Shown here: in pieces, positions 52,539 to 61,625 of the stretch
Layout: each line of letters begins with the position of its first letter
How positions within the stretch are numbered: position 1 is the first letter of the stretch
Assembly (NCBI GenBank): GCA_016710685.1
Contig: JADJVC010000006.1
Span: 62,001 to 126,000 of the forward strand
From: Flavobacteriales bacterium
Lineage (GTDB): Bacteria > Bacteroidota > Bacteroidia > Flavobacteriales_F > PHOS-HE28
DNA length: 64,000 nt
Direction: 5' to 3'
Translations under genes and position numbers: made by a program
The notes under the pieces: generated by a model
What the model was told of the DNA's origin: nothing
Seen by the model: only the letters and a program-made list of their open reading frames with translations
The model's database searches: none

Positions 52539-54074
52539 ATGTCAGTAAGAGTCCGCTTCGCCCCAAGCCCCACAGGGCCCTTGCACCTTGGCGGGGTGCG
52601 CACCGCGTTGTACAACTACCTCTTTGCCCGCAAACACGGCGGGCAGTTCCTGTTGCGCATTGAGGATACCGATCAAGGTCGTTTTGTGCCCGGTGCCGAA
52701 GACTACATAAAGGAAGCTTTGGCCTGGTGCGGCATGGTGCCCGATGAAGGCCCTTGGAACGGCGGGCCACATGCGCCCTACCGCCAAAGCGACCGCAAAG
52801 ACCTGTATCGTGCGTATGCCGAAAAGCTTGTTGCCGACGACAAAGCCTACTATGCTTTCGATACGCCGGAAGAGCTGGACGCCATGCGCGACCGCCTGAA
52901 GGCCGCCGGTGTAGCCGCCCCCGCATACAACGCCGTTACGCGCGAACACATGCGCAACAGCCTTACACTAAGCGCCACCGAAACAAAGGAACGCTTAGCG
53001 CGCGGCGACGACCACGTGGTACGCCTGAAAGTGCCGCGCAATGCGGAAGTACGCTTCGAGGATATCATCCGTGGATGGGTGGTGGTACACAGCGCCAACA
53101 TCGACGATAAAGTGCTCTTCAAGGGCGATGGCATGCCTACCTACCACCTCGCTAACATCGTGGACGACCACCTCATGGAGATCACCCATGTAGTGCGCGG
53201 CGAAGAGTGGTTGCCCAGCGCGCCGCTCCACGTGTTGCTCTACGAAGCATTCGGCTGGGAACGCCCGGCATTCGCCCACCTCCCGTTGATCCTGAAACCC
53301 GACGGAAACGGAAAGCTCAGCAAGCGCGACGGCGACCGGCTCGGCTTCCCTGTGTTCCCGTTGGATTGGACCGATCCCGTTTCCGGCGAACGCAGCAGCG
53401 GCTATCGCGAACGCGGCTATTATCCCGAAGCCTTCGTGAACATGCTAGCCCTGCTGGGCTGGAATCCCGGTACTGAACAGGAGATCATGTCCATGGAAGA
53501 ACTGATCGGCCTGTTCGATCTTACCCGTGTACACAAAGGCGGCGCCAAGTTCGATCCTGAAAAGACCAAGTGGTTCAACCAGCAATACCTGCGCATGCGC
53601 CCCGATGCGGAATTGGGCGCGCAGTTCAAAGCCAGTTTGGCAAAGACCGGTGTGGAATGCCCGTTGGAAAAGGCTGTTGCCGCCGCCGCGCTGTTAAAAG
53701 AACGCGCCACCTTCCCGGACGATATGTTGGAAGGCACCTACTTGGTGAACAACGGTAGTCCCTTGGAAAGAAATGAAGAGGCAATTACCGAACTACGTAA
53801 ACGCTGGAAGCCCGAAGCAGCTGCTTTTTTCACGGATTTCCTGAACGCGATGGACGGGATATCGGAATTCACCCCGCAGGGCGTGGAAGCCGCTTTTCAG
53901 GCCACGCTGGCCTCCAGCGGCCTGAAGATCGGCCAAGTAATGCCGGTTTACAGGCTCTTCGTGGCCGGTCGCATGCAGGGACCGGGCATGTTCGATGTAA
54001 GTGCTTTGCTGGGCAAGGCCGAAGTGGCCGCGCGTTTGCGTGCCGGACTTGAAATGTGCGCGGCATGGGCCTGA
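52539..54074 (+). CDS. gltX: Glutamyl-tRNA synthetase
   Basis: 511 residues, class I synthetase. HIGH-type motif PLHLGGVRTALYNYLFA near residue 13, KMSKS-type motif KLSKRDGDRLG near residue 254 and the tRNA-binding C-terminal domain. It charges tRNA-Glu. It overlaps folB by 10 nt at its 3' end, so the gltX-folB pair is one transcript. Confidence 0.96.
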   Translation: MSVRVRFAPSPTGPLHLGGVRTALYNYLFARKHGGQFLLRIEDTDQGRFVPGAEDYIKEALAWCGMVPDEGPWNGGPHAPYRQSDRKDLYRAYAEKLVADDKAYYAFDTPEELDAMRDRLKAAGVAAPAYNAVTREHMRNSLTLSATETKERLARGDDHVVRLKVPRNAEVRFEDIIRGWVVVHSANIDDKVLFKGDGMPTYHLANIVDDHLMEITHVVRGEEWLPSAPLHVLLYEAFGWERPAFAHLPLILKPDGNGKLSKRDGDRLGFPVFPLDWTDPVSGERSSGYRERGYYPEAFVNMLALLGWNPGTEQEIMSMEELIGLFDLTRVHKGGAKFDPEKTKWFNQQYLRMRPDAELGAQFKASLAKTGVECPLEKAVAAAALLKERATFPDDMLEGTYLVNNGSPLERNEEAITELRKRWKPEAAAFFTDFLNAMDGISEFTPQGVEAAFQATLASSGLKIGQVMPVYRLFVAGRMQGPGMFDVSALLGKAEVAARLRAGLEMCAAWA

Positions 54075-54415
54075 TCGAAGTAAAGGGCATCAAGCTCTAT
54101 GCTTATCACGGCTGCCTGAACGAGGAAGGACGCATCGGCGGACATTACCGAGTAGACGTTGGTGTGCAAGGCGACCTGGGCCGCGCTCAGCAAAGCGATA
54201 AGCTGGCCGACACCATCGACTACGGCCGGATTACGGCACTGGTGGCACGTGAAATGGCAACGCCTTCCAAGTTGATCGAACATGTGGCCGGCCGCATTCT
54301 GGGAGCGCTTCGCGAAGAATGGCCGCACGGCTTTACATGGCGCATAGTTCTGGTGAAAGAGCACCCGCCCATCGCCGGTTCCGTGGAAGAGGTGGCCTAC
54401 ACCCTCGAGGGATAG
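54065..54415 (+). CDS. folB: Dihydroneopterin aldolase
   Basis: 116 residues from the ATG at 54065 (an ATG three codons earlier is possible). Family features: IKLYAYHGCLNEE, the active-site Glu, and EHVAGRILGAL. It cleaves dihydroneopterin in folate synthesis. Its start lies inside the end of gltX, and a terminator-like hairpin follows 24 nt after its stop. Confidence 0.92.
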   Translation: MGLIEVKGIKLYAYHGCLNEEGRIGGHYRVDVGVQGDLGRAQQSDKLADTIDYGRITALVAREMATPSKLIEHVAGRILGALREEWPHGFTWRIVLVKEHPPIAGSVEEVAYTLEG

Positions 54416-54438
54416 CCCGGTCCTTACTATCTTCGCGG

Positions 54439-54468
54439 CCCGCAAGGCGGTTCTTGCCGGGTTTTTTT
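54439..54468 (+). terminator. Rho-independent terminator after folB
   Basis: CCCGCAAG pairs with CTTGCCGGG (one bulged base) around a GCGGTT loop, followed by seven T. It ends the gltX-folB unit just before the tRNA gene. A TATCTTCG box at 54428-54435 overlaps its 5' flank. Confidence 0.7.
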
Positions 54469-54471
54469 CAT

Positions 54472-54545
54472 GGTCGCGTGGCCGAGTGGTTAGGCACAGC
54501 TCTGCAAAAGCTGCTACTGCGGTTCGAATCCGCACGCGACCTCCA
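54472..54545 (+). tRNA. tRNA-Cys (GCA)
   Basis: Cloverleaf is complete: acceptor GGTCGCG/CGCGACC, D-arm with GTGGTTAGGCA, anticodon loop CTCTGCAAAAG giving anticodon GCA, T-arm GCGGTTCGAATCCGC. The discriminator base is U, a known identity element of tRNA-Cys, and CCA is encoded. It lies between folB and porZ. Confidence 0.95.
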
Positions 54546-54628
54546 TTCGGGCTGGCACCCTCAAAGAAATGGCCCCGGCCATACCGATCGGGCTTTCGCG
54601 GCGTTGTGTTTCCCCGATACCCCGCTGC

Positions 54629-56977
54629 ATGAAGCCATCACGCCACCTCATTGCCCTCCTTTCTTTCGTCATTTTCTCGGTGGTGCTCGCGCAGGTCCCT
54701 ATAGGCCAGTGGCAGGACCATTACCAATATCGAAAGACCATTGCGGTGGTGCAAGGCGACGATGGCGTCTACTGTGCCACCACTACCGGCGTGTTCAAAT
54801 ACAACGAGCAAACAGGCGAAACAACGCGTTACACGAAAGTGAATGCGCTCAGTGATGTCAATATTCAAACACTGGGTTGGGATGAATCTCAGAACGAACT
54901 GGTGATAGGCTACCGTAACGGCAATGTGGACATTCTGGGAAAGGAGTCCGTTGTGAACTTGCCGGACATTAAACGGAGCAGTTTGGTTGGCGATAAAGGC
55001 ATCTACTCCATTGTGGTGCGGGACCAATTCGCCTACTTAGCCTGTGGGTTCGGCGTGGTGGTGATGGACCTGTTACGCAAAGAGGTGAAGGAAACGTGGA
55101 TCCTCGGGCCCGGTGGGGCTCAGCTTCAGGTGAACAGCTTGGCTTTCCGTGCGGATTCCATCTACGCCGCCACTCAACAGGGGCTCTTCGTGGCGTCACA
55201 ACAGGCACCCAATTTGGCCGATTTCAGCTCTTGGTACAAGCGCACGGACCTGCCCGGTACCAATGGCGCATTTACTTCAGTGGTGGATTTTGCCGGGAAG
55301 TTGTTCGTGAACAGCCGGCCTGGCATTGCGCCAGATACTCTCTTTTTTTCCGATGGCGGTCCTTGGCAGGTGTTTGCAGACCTGCTGGGCGAAACCAACC
55401 GGTCCATCACGGTTTCCTTGGATGGGCAGCGTTTAACCATTGCTCAGGAGTCCGCGGTGCGCCAGTATGATGGTCAATTCACTTCACTTTGGTACACGGG
55501 TAATACACAAGGGGAAAACTTGGCACCCCAATATGCCATTGACCGGTCCGCGGGCGGTGTGTGGATAGCCACGGACAGTCACGGTCTGCTCCGCAATGGG
55601 CTTGACCATCCCCCAATAGGCCCTAACGGACCGTTGAACAACATCTCGTACCGAATGGCTGTCGGCCAAGGCCAAGTGTATGTCACTACCGGCGGCGTTG
55701 CCGGGAATTGGGGCGACCTGTTCAGTAAAGACGGGGTACATCGCTACCACGACAACACCTGGACCACGGACAACCGCGAGAACGACCCGCTTTACGACTC
55801 CGGCGGAAACCAATATGCGGGCAGTCTGAATGACGTGTTGGCCGTGGTTGTAGATCCGGACGACGGAAACCACGCCTTTGTGGGGTCTTGGGATGATGGC
55901 CTCGTGGAGTTCCGTGACGGGCGAATAGCCGGGTTTTTCGGCCCTGACAACAGCAGCTTACAACGTTCTGGCAACAGCCCCGACGACAATGCGCCCACAC
56001 CCGTTGGTGGACTGGCATACGATGACAAAGGCAACCTCTGGGTATCCAACGCCAACTGCCCAAGCCCACTCAGCGTGCGACTAAAAAACGGCAATTGGTA
56101 TTCCATGGGCGCCATCGCCCCGCTGGGCACCAACACATTGATCGCCGACATGGCCGTGGACGACAACGGCAATGTATGGGTGGTGCGGCCTAGGGGGAAC
56201 GGCATGCTGCTGTTCTCGGACAACGGCACCCCTTCGGACCCCGGAGATGACAATTCCAAAGTCCTCACCAACTTCGAGGGCCAGGGCCACTTGCCTTCCA
56301 TGGACGTTTTCAGCGTGGCTGTAGACCTCGACGGGCAGGTTTGGGTGGGAACCAATAAAGGCATCGGTGTGTTCTACAACGGCGATGCCGCCTTCGGCAC
56401 CGACGGTGATGCACAACAGATCCTTCTGGAGCAGGACGGTAATGTGCAGATATTACTGGAGACAGAGACGGTAACCGCAATAGCCGTGGACGGCGCCAAC
56501 AACAAGTGGCTCGGAACGCAAAGTAGTGGGGTTTATCAGGTTTCTCCCGATGGTACGCAACAGCTGGCGCATTTCACTGTGGACAACAGCCCCTTACCGA
56601 GCAACGCCATCAGCTGCATCGCTATTGACGGCACCAACGGTTCGGTCTTCATCGGTACCGACCAAGGCACCATGAGTTACCGGGGCAGTGCCACGGAAGG
56701 TTCGCTCTCCTCGGAATGCGCAACCGTATTCCCCAACCCCGTGCGCAGCACGTTCACCGGCCCCATCGCCATTACCGGCTTAGTGCGCGGCAGCGACGTG
56801 CGGATCACCGACGTGGCCGGCAACTTGGTTTACCACACAACCTCCAACGGAGGCCAAGCCATGTGGCCCGGCACCGACCTCAAGGGCGAGCGCGTGGCCT
56901 CCGGCGTTTACTTGGTACTTGTTGTGGATCCGAGCGGGTCCAGTAAGTGCAATACCAAGGTAGCGGTGGTGCGCTAA
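54629..56977 (+). CDS. porZ: PorZ-like type IX secretion protein
   Basis: 782 residues from the ATG at 54629, matching the length of P. gingivalis PorZ. Signal peptide (LIALLSFVIFSVVLAQ), then two beta-propellers made of two-component-regulator-propeller repeats (for example DDGVYCATTTGVFKYN and DLDGQVWVGTNKGIGVF), and a C-terminal sorting domain (VFPNPVRSTFTGPIAI, ending CNTKVAVVR). PorZ is a surface part of the T9SS attachment complex that helps sortase PorU modify cargo. The position next to recO, as in other Bacteroidota, supports the call. Confidence 0.87.
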   Translation: MKPSRHLIALLSFVIFSVVLAQVPIGQWQDHYQYRKTIAVVQGDDGVYCATTTGVFKYNEQTGETTRYTKVNALSDVNIQTLGWDESQNELVIGYRNGNVDILGKESVVNLPDIKRSSLVGDKGIYSIVVRDQFAYLACGFGVVVMDLLRKEVKETWILGPGGAQLQVNSLAFRADSIYAATQQGLFVASQQAPNLADFSSWYKRTDLPGTNGAFTSVVDFAGKLFVNSRPGIAPDTLFFSDGGPWQVFADLLGETNRSITVSLDGQRLTIAQESAVRQYDGQFTSLWYTGNTQGENLAPQYAIDRSAGGVWIATDSHGLLRNGLDHPPIGPNGPLNNISYRMAVGQGQVYVTTGGVAGNWGDLFSKDGVHRYHDNTWTTDNRENDPLYDSGGNQYAGSLNDVLAVVVDPDDGNHAFVGSWDDGLVEFRDGRIAGFFGPDNSSLQRSGNSPDDNAPTPVGGLAYDDKGNLWVSNANCPSPLSVRLKNGNWYSMGAIAPLGTNTLIADMAVDDNGNVWVVRPRGNGMLLFSDNGTPSDPGDDNSKVLTNFEGQGHLPSMDVFSVAVDLDGQVWVGTNKGIGVFYNGDAAFGTDGDAQQILLEQDGNVQILLETETVTAIAVDGANNKWLGTQSSGVYQVSPDGTQQLAHFTVDNSPLPSNAISCIAIDGTNGSVFIGTDQGTMSYRGSATEGSLSSECATVFPNPVRSTFTGPIAITGLVRGSDVRITDVAGNLVYHTTSNGGQAMWPGTDLKGERVASGVYLVLVVDPSGSSKCNTKVAVVR

Positions 56978-56990
56978 ACAGCGCGGACCC

Positions 56991-57695
56991 ATGCTGCACA
57001 CCACCAGGGCCGTTGTGCTTCGCTTGATCAAGTATGGCGACAAGTCCGTGGTATTGCATGCGTATACGGAAGAGTTCGGTGCCCGATCTTACATGCTGCG
57101 GCCCGCGCGCAAAGGAAAACCCATCGGCTTGGGACCCCTGGAGCGCGTGGAACTGGTGGTGGCCGAAGATGCCCGCCGCGACTTGCACCATGTGCGCGAA
57201 TTCCGCGTGGAACGGCCCTACCTCCAGATTCCCGGCCAACCGGCGCGTGGCCTCGTGCTTCTCTTTATGCAGGAAGTGTGCTGCCGTACGTTGAAGGAAG
57301 AAGCTGGCGACCCGGAGCTGTTTTCTTTCGTGCAAAGCCAATTGGAAGAACTCGATTCCACTGATGATCTGCCGCATTACCCGCTATTTATACTGGCGCG
57401 CATGGCCCGCCAGTTCGGCTTTCTTCCTGCCCCGCCCCGCCCCGGAGAAGACTGTTTCGACCTGCGGGAAGGATCCTTCTTTAACGGCACATGCGGCCAC
57501 GGCGAATTCTTAGGCAAGTCGGAAGCGTCCGCATTTGCCGCACTGCTGAAGGCTGAAGCGTCGCGAACGCCTTTGCAGCTATCGGCCATCCAGCGAACCG
57601 CCCTGTTGGAAGGGCTGCTGGATTTCTTCCGCCTGCATGTGCCCGGCTTCGGCCAGTTGAAGTCGCCAGCTGTGCTGCATGCGGTCTTGGGCTAA
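56991..57695 (+). CDS. recO: DNA repair protein RecO
   Basis: 234 residues. N-terminal OB-fold with the typical start TRAVVLRLIKYGDKSVVLHAYT, then a helical domain. RecO works with RecF and RecR to load RecA onto SSB-coated DNA in gap repair. It follows porZ by 13 nt, a Bacteroidota-typical pair. A zinc-like CFDL...CGHG stretch is present, but the full four-cysteine motif is not. Confidence 0.92.
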   Translation: MLHTTRAVVLRLIKYGDKSVVLHAYTEEFGARSYMLRPARKGKPIGLGPLERVELVVAEDARRDLHHVREFRVERPYLQIPGQPARGLVLLFMQEVCCRTLKEEAGDPELFSFVQSQLEELDSTDDLPHYPLFILARMARQFGFLPAPPRPGEDCFDLREGSFFNGTCGHGEFLGKSEASAFAALLKAEASRTPLQLSAIQRTALLEGLLDFFRLHVPGFGQLKSPAVLHAVLG

Positions 57696-57800
57696 GTGCG
57701 GTACGGGTTAAATTCACCGCCCGGAAAACGCCCGGCCCCGCAAACCGGCGAAGCAACTCGCGCGCATAGTAGCGCAGACACACTTTCCGCATCCAACGCA

Positions 57801-59924
57801 ATGAAGATAGCCCCACCGCCGACCGCCGAAAAGGAACACAGTCACACCGAGCACCACGGCCACAAGCGCACGGATGAGTATGGCTGGATGCTTCTTTCCG
57901 AAGCCCAGCGCGCGGCCGCACGCTCAGATGCCCCCACCGAACGTGTAAAAGCCCACCTGCAACGGGAGAATGCCTACACGGATTCCATCCTGAAGCCATT
58001 GGCTAAACTGCGCGCCAAGCTCTTTGCGGAAATGAGGGCTCGCGTGAAAGAAGACGACGTAAGCGTGCCCTACCGCGAAAATGGATTTTGGTACGCTTAC
58101 CGTTTTCAAAAAGGCGGAGAATACCCCGTACACATGCGGGCCAAAGTGGTGAACGACCCGGAACGCGTTCCGAAGAAATTCACTGACTTCTTGGACGAGG
58201 ACGCCATGGCCAAAGGCCACGATTATTTCGACCTCGGCGATTTTGAGATCGCACCGGGAAACCGCATCATGGCCTACAGTGTGGACACGGTGGGCCGCCG
58301 CTTATACACCACGCGCTTCCGCGACTTGCAGACCGGGAAGGACCTGCCGGACATCATCGCTGACGCTGCCGAGGGCGGTGCCTTCGCCGACGACAAAACG
58401 TTCTTCTACGTGCGCAAAGACCGCAGCCTGCGCAACGCGCGCGTTTACCGCCATTTACTGGGCCAACCCGCCAGCGAGGACGTGGAGGTGTTCCACGAAA
58501 AAAACCGCGCCTTCAGTTGCGATGTGTTCCGCTCCCGTTCGGACAAATTCCTCATCATCTCCACGGAAAGTACGCTTTCCAGCGAACACTTGCTGCTACC
58601 GGTGAATAAGCCGAAAGGTGAATTCAAAGCACTTTTTCCGCGCGCCCGTAAACATGAGTTCAGCGTGATGCACGTGGCCGCAACACCCGGCAAACCGGGG
58701 AAATTCTACATCCACACCAACTGGAAAGCGCGCAATTTCCGGTTGATGGTATGCGGCGAACGGAATACCGCCAAAGATGCATGGAAGGAAGTGGTGCCCC
58801 ATCGCGAGGACGTGCTGTTGGAGGACGTGGACGTTTTCCGCGACCACCTCGTGTTGACCGAACGCAAGCTGGGCTTGGTGCAGATGCGCGTGCGAACCCT
58901 CAGCACCGGCAAAGAGCGCATGATCGACTTCAACGATGCGGCATACGTGGCCTTCAGCGGCGTTAATCCGGAATGGGGCACCGGCCTTTTTCGCTACGGA
59001 TACACCTCGCTCACCACGCCCACCAGCATTTTCGAGCAGAACCTGAAGACAGGGGTTACGAAAATGCTGAAACAACAGGAAGTGCAAGGCAGCTTCACGC
59101 CCGCCAAGTACGTGAGTGAACGTGTTTGGGCCACAGCCAAAGACGGCACACAGGTGCCCATCAGCATTGTGCGCCGGCGCGATACGCCACTCAATGGCAA
59201 ATCGCCCATGCTGCTATACGGCTATGGCGCGTACGGCATCAATGTGGAGCCGGTATTCAGTAGCGCACGCCTAAGCCTTCTGGACCGGGGCTTTGTGTAT
59301 GCCATGGCGCATGTGCGCGGCGGCGAGGAGCTCGGTCGGCATTGGTACGAGGAAGGCCGCATGGAGCACAAGACCAACACCTTCACGGATTTCATCGCTT
59401 GCGCGGAACACCTTATCGCCGACGGCCACGCAGACCCAACGCACTTGGCCTGCATGGGCGGCAGCGCGGGCGGCCTGCTCGTGGGCGCCGTGGCGAACAT
59501 GCGGCCCGACCTCTGGAACGCCGTGGTGGCCGAGGTGCCCTTCGTGGACATCATCGGTACCATGATGGACGCCAGCCTTCCCCTGACCACCGGCGAATAC
59601 GACGAATGGGGCGACCCGCGTGAAAGCGTGGCTTACCACCGCATGCTGGCCTATTCACCCTACGAACATGTGCATGATGCCAACTACCCGGCGGTGCTCG
59701 CCATCACCGGGTTCCACGATAGCCAAGTGCAATTTTGGGAACCGGCCAAATGGGTGGCCCGGCTGCGCGAACACCAACGCGGCGAAAATCCCGTAATGCT
59801 TTGGGCCAACATGGGCGCAGGGCACGGTGGTGCCACGGGACGTTTCGAGCCGCTGAAGGAAGTGGCGATGATCTATGCGTTCCTGTTGGAACGCGCTGGA
59901 TTGGCCGGGAGAAAGCCGAGGTAA
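57801..59924 (+). CDS. Oligopeptidase B (S9A prolyl oligopeptidase family)
   Basis: 707 residues from the ATG at 57801; the frame is open 35 codons upstream without conserved sequence. N-terminal beta-propeller (about 60-410) and C-terminal alpha/beta hydrolase. Catalytic Ser in GGSAGG (CMGGSAGGLLV), Asp in the FHDSQV region and His in MGAGHGG. The DEYGWM start is typical for PtrB. It cleaves short peptides after basic residues. It has no signal peptide. It converges on the MltD-like gene, stops being 4 nt apart. Confidence 0.92.
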   Translation: MKIAPPPTAEKEHSHTEHHGHKRTDEYGWMLLSEAQRAAARSDAPTERVKAHLQRENAYTDSILKPLAKLRAKLFAEMRARVKEDDVSVPYRENGFWYAYRFQKGGEYPVHMRAKVVNDPERVPKKFTDFLDEDAMAKGHDYFDLGDFEIAPGNRIMAYSVDTVGRRLYTTRFRDLQTGKDLPDIIADAAEGGAFADDKTFFYVRKDRSLRNARVYRHLLGQPASEDVEVFHEKNRAFSCDVFRSRSDKFLIISTESTLSSEHLLLPVNKPKGEFKALFPRARKHEFSVMHVAATPGKPGKFYIHTNWKARNFRLMVCGERNTAKDAWKEVVPHREDVLLEDVDVFRDHLVLTERKLGLVQMRVRTLSTGKERMIDFNDAAYVAFSGVNPEWGTGLFRYGYTSLTTPTSIFEQNLKTGVTKMLKQQEVQGSFTPAKYVSERVWATAKDGTQVPISIVRRRDTPLNGKSPMLLYGYGAYGINVEPVFSSARLSLLDRGFVYAMAHVRGGEELGRHWYEEGRMEHKTNTFTDFIACAEHLIADGHADPTHLACMGGSAGGLLVGAVANMRPDLWNAVVAEVPFVDIIGTMMDASLPLTTGEYDEWGDPRESVAYHRMLAYSPYEHVHDANYPAVLAITGFHDSQVQFWEPAKWVARLREHQRGENPVMLWANMGAGHGGATGRFEPLKEVAMIYAFLLERAGLAGRKPR

Positions 59925-59928
59925 GGAA

Positions 59929-61419
59929 TTACCCTTTGCTCACACCAACTTTCAACTTCTTGCCCACGCTGAGATGGCGTGTGTTGAGGTCGCCATTGAG
60001 GCGCTTGATGTCATCCACCGATACCCCGGGGTAATTCTTGGCGATTCCCCAAAGGGTATCACCCGGCTGGATGGTGTGGTAGATGTACTCGATCTCATTT
60101 GAAGAATCATCCGCTTTGGTATCCGCTTTCACGGTTTCTGCTTTTTCCGCTTGCGCCGTTACAGCCTCCGGTTCAGCATTGCGCTTGATCACCAAGCGCT
60201 GCCCGGCATGAATGCGGTCGCTGCGCAGGCCGTTCCAGTTGCGAAGGTCACGTACGGAAACGCCATTGCGCTGTGCGATCAACCCCAAAGATTCACCCCG
60301 GCGGACCACATGTGTTTTGCTTTTACCTGAACTGGTCGATTTTGATGCAACGGCGGTTACGGTTGCGGGTGCGGGATTGCTCCTGTCCGGTTGGTAAGAG
60401 CGCGCGATCGTGTCTTCCTGCTCAATGATCTCCGCCACTAACGTGCGCGGCACGTAAACCGTGGCCGGGCCGTCCATTTTGGGCACATAGCCCGACTTGA
60501 ACATCGGATTGAGGTCTAACAGTTCTTGCGCATTAGAACCAGTAATGCTGGCCAATTGCTCCAGTTGCAACGGATAACGGACTTGGATGGTGTCCACCTC
60601 GTATGCGCAGTAGTTCGGGATCACCGGGTACATATTGTGGTCCGCGGCGTGGTTGAAGATGTAGTTCACCGCAATGAAGGCCGGCACGTAGCCTCGGGTC
60701 TCGCGCGGCAGGTTGGTATAGATGGACCAGTAGTCCAACTTACCGCCCGAACGGCGGATCGCCTTGTTCACGTTGCCCGGCCCGCAGTTATAGGCAGCCA
60801 AAGCGAGTTCCCAATCCCCGAAAATGCCGTACAAGTCTTTCAGGTAGCGGCAAGCGGCATCGGTGCTTTTGTAAATGTCGCAGCGCTCATCAACGTAGCT
60901 GTCCACGCGCAGACCGTACATTTTTCCGGTGCCGATCATAAACTGCCAAAGACCCACGGCCGCAGCACGCGAACGAGCACCGGGATAGAGCGCACTTTCC
61001 ACCACGGCGAGGTATTTCAGCTCTTGCGGCAGGCCATAACGGTCCAGCGCCTGTTCGAAAATGGGGAAATACAACTCCTTCAAGCCCAACATGCGCTGGG
61101 TCTGCTCGCGGCGGTTATTCGCGTACAGGTTGATGTAGGACTGAACCGGGTCGTTGTAGGTGAGCTTGAAGGGGCTCTTCTCATCAAGTTCCAGCAGGCG
61201 TTGCTGGTACACTTCAGGGCTGTACGTGGGCATATCGCCCGGCGCGAAATGGTGTACGTTCAATGCTGAAACGTCCGTGGAGAACGGGTCGTTCTTCAGC
61301 CAAGGGAGAATGCTAAGCTTGTCCAAGTTCTCCAAGATGGGGTCGTCTGCAGGTACAGCGTCTTGGGCCAACAGCGCGCCGGCGGAGAACAGGGCAAGAA
61401 AAAGGTGTGTGGTGCGCAT
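59929..61419 (-). CDS. MltD-like lytic transglycosylase with two LysM domains
   Basis: 496 residues from the ATG at 61419. Signal peptide LFLALFSAGALLAQ. The SLT/goose-type lysozyme core has the catalytic Glu in VVESALYPGARSRAAAVGLWQFM (in part) and the later AAYNCGPGNVNKAI. Two C-terminal LysM domains (HVVRRGESLGLIAQRNGV and YHTIQPGDTLWGIAKNYPGV) bind peptidoglycan. It cleaves glycan strands to 1,6-anhydro-muropeptides in the periplasm. Typical MltD layout for Bacteroidota. Confidence 0.92.
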   Translation of the reverse strand: MRTTHLFLALFSAGALLAQDAVPADDPILENLDKLSILPWLKNDPFSTDVSALNVHHFAPGDMPTYSPEVYQQRLLELDEKSPFKLTYNDPVQSYINLYANNRREQTQRMLGLKELYFPIFEQALDRYGLPQELKYLAVVESALYPGARSRAAAVGLWQFMIGTGKMYGLRVDSYVDERCDIYKSTDAACRYLKDLYGIFGDWELALAAYNCGPGNVNKAIRRSGGKLDYWSIYTNLPRETRGYVPAFIAVNYIFNHAADHNMYPVIPNYCAYEVDTIQVRYPLQLEQLASITGSNAQELLDLNPMFKSGYVPKMDGPATVYVPRTLVAEIIEQEDTIARSYQPDRSNPAPATVTAVASKSTSSGKSKTHVVRRGESLGLIAQRNGVSVRDLRNWNGLRSDRIHAGQRLVIKRNAEPEAVTAQAEKAETVKADTKADDSSNEIEYIYHTIQPGDTLWGIAKNYPGVSVDDIKRLNGDLNTRHLSVGKKLKVGVSKG

Positions 61420-61470
61420 GGGGTTGCGAATATCCTGATTTATACGGAACCTTCGCCGCTTTGTTGCCCC

Positions 61471-61478
61471 CGAAGGTA
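61471..61478 (-). promoter_or_regulatory. -7-like box upstream of the MltD-like gene
   Basis: Minus-strand TACCTTCG, one base off TAnnTTTG, about 50 nt before the ATG at 61419. The same TTCG variant occurs before the DUF748 gene (21140) and near the tRNA (54428). Confidence 0.3.
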
Positions 61479-61533
61479 CACGATCAATTGTGTACACGCT
61501 TGGAGAGTAAAGTCGTGGTGGTGATTGGCTAAT

Positions 61534-61606
61534 GGTGATTGGTGATTAGACCGCTGCCGTGCGCCCGCCGCCACACTGCCGGTCGCGGAGCCGGTCACCA
61601 ATCACC
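61534..61606. repeat. Inverted repeat of the GGTGATTGG type
   Basis: GGTGATTGGTGA (61534-61545) and TCACCAATCACC (61595-61606) are perfect 12-bp arms 49 nt apart. Further GGTGATTGG and CACC copies extend the symmetry on both sides. It lies between gatA and the MltD-like gene. Confidence 0.6.
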
Positions 61607-61625
61607 ACCCACCGATCACCCAACA

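Noticed and set aside
54428..54435. TATCTTCG as promoter of tRNA-Cys
   Set aside because: It overlaps the flank of the folB terminator, so a transcript from it would meet the terminator at once; left unassigned.
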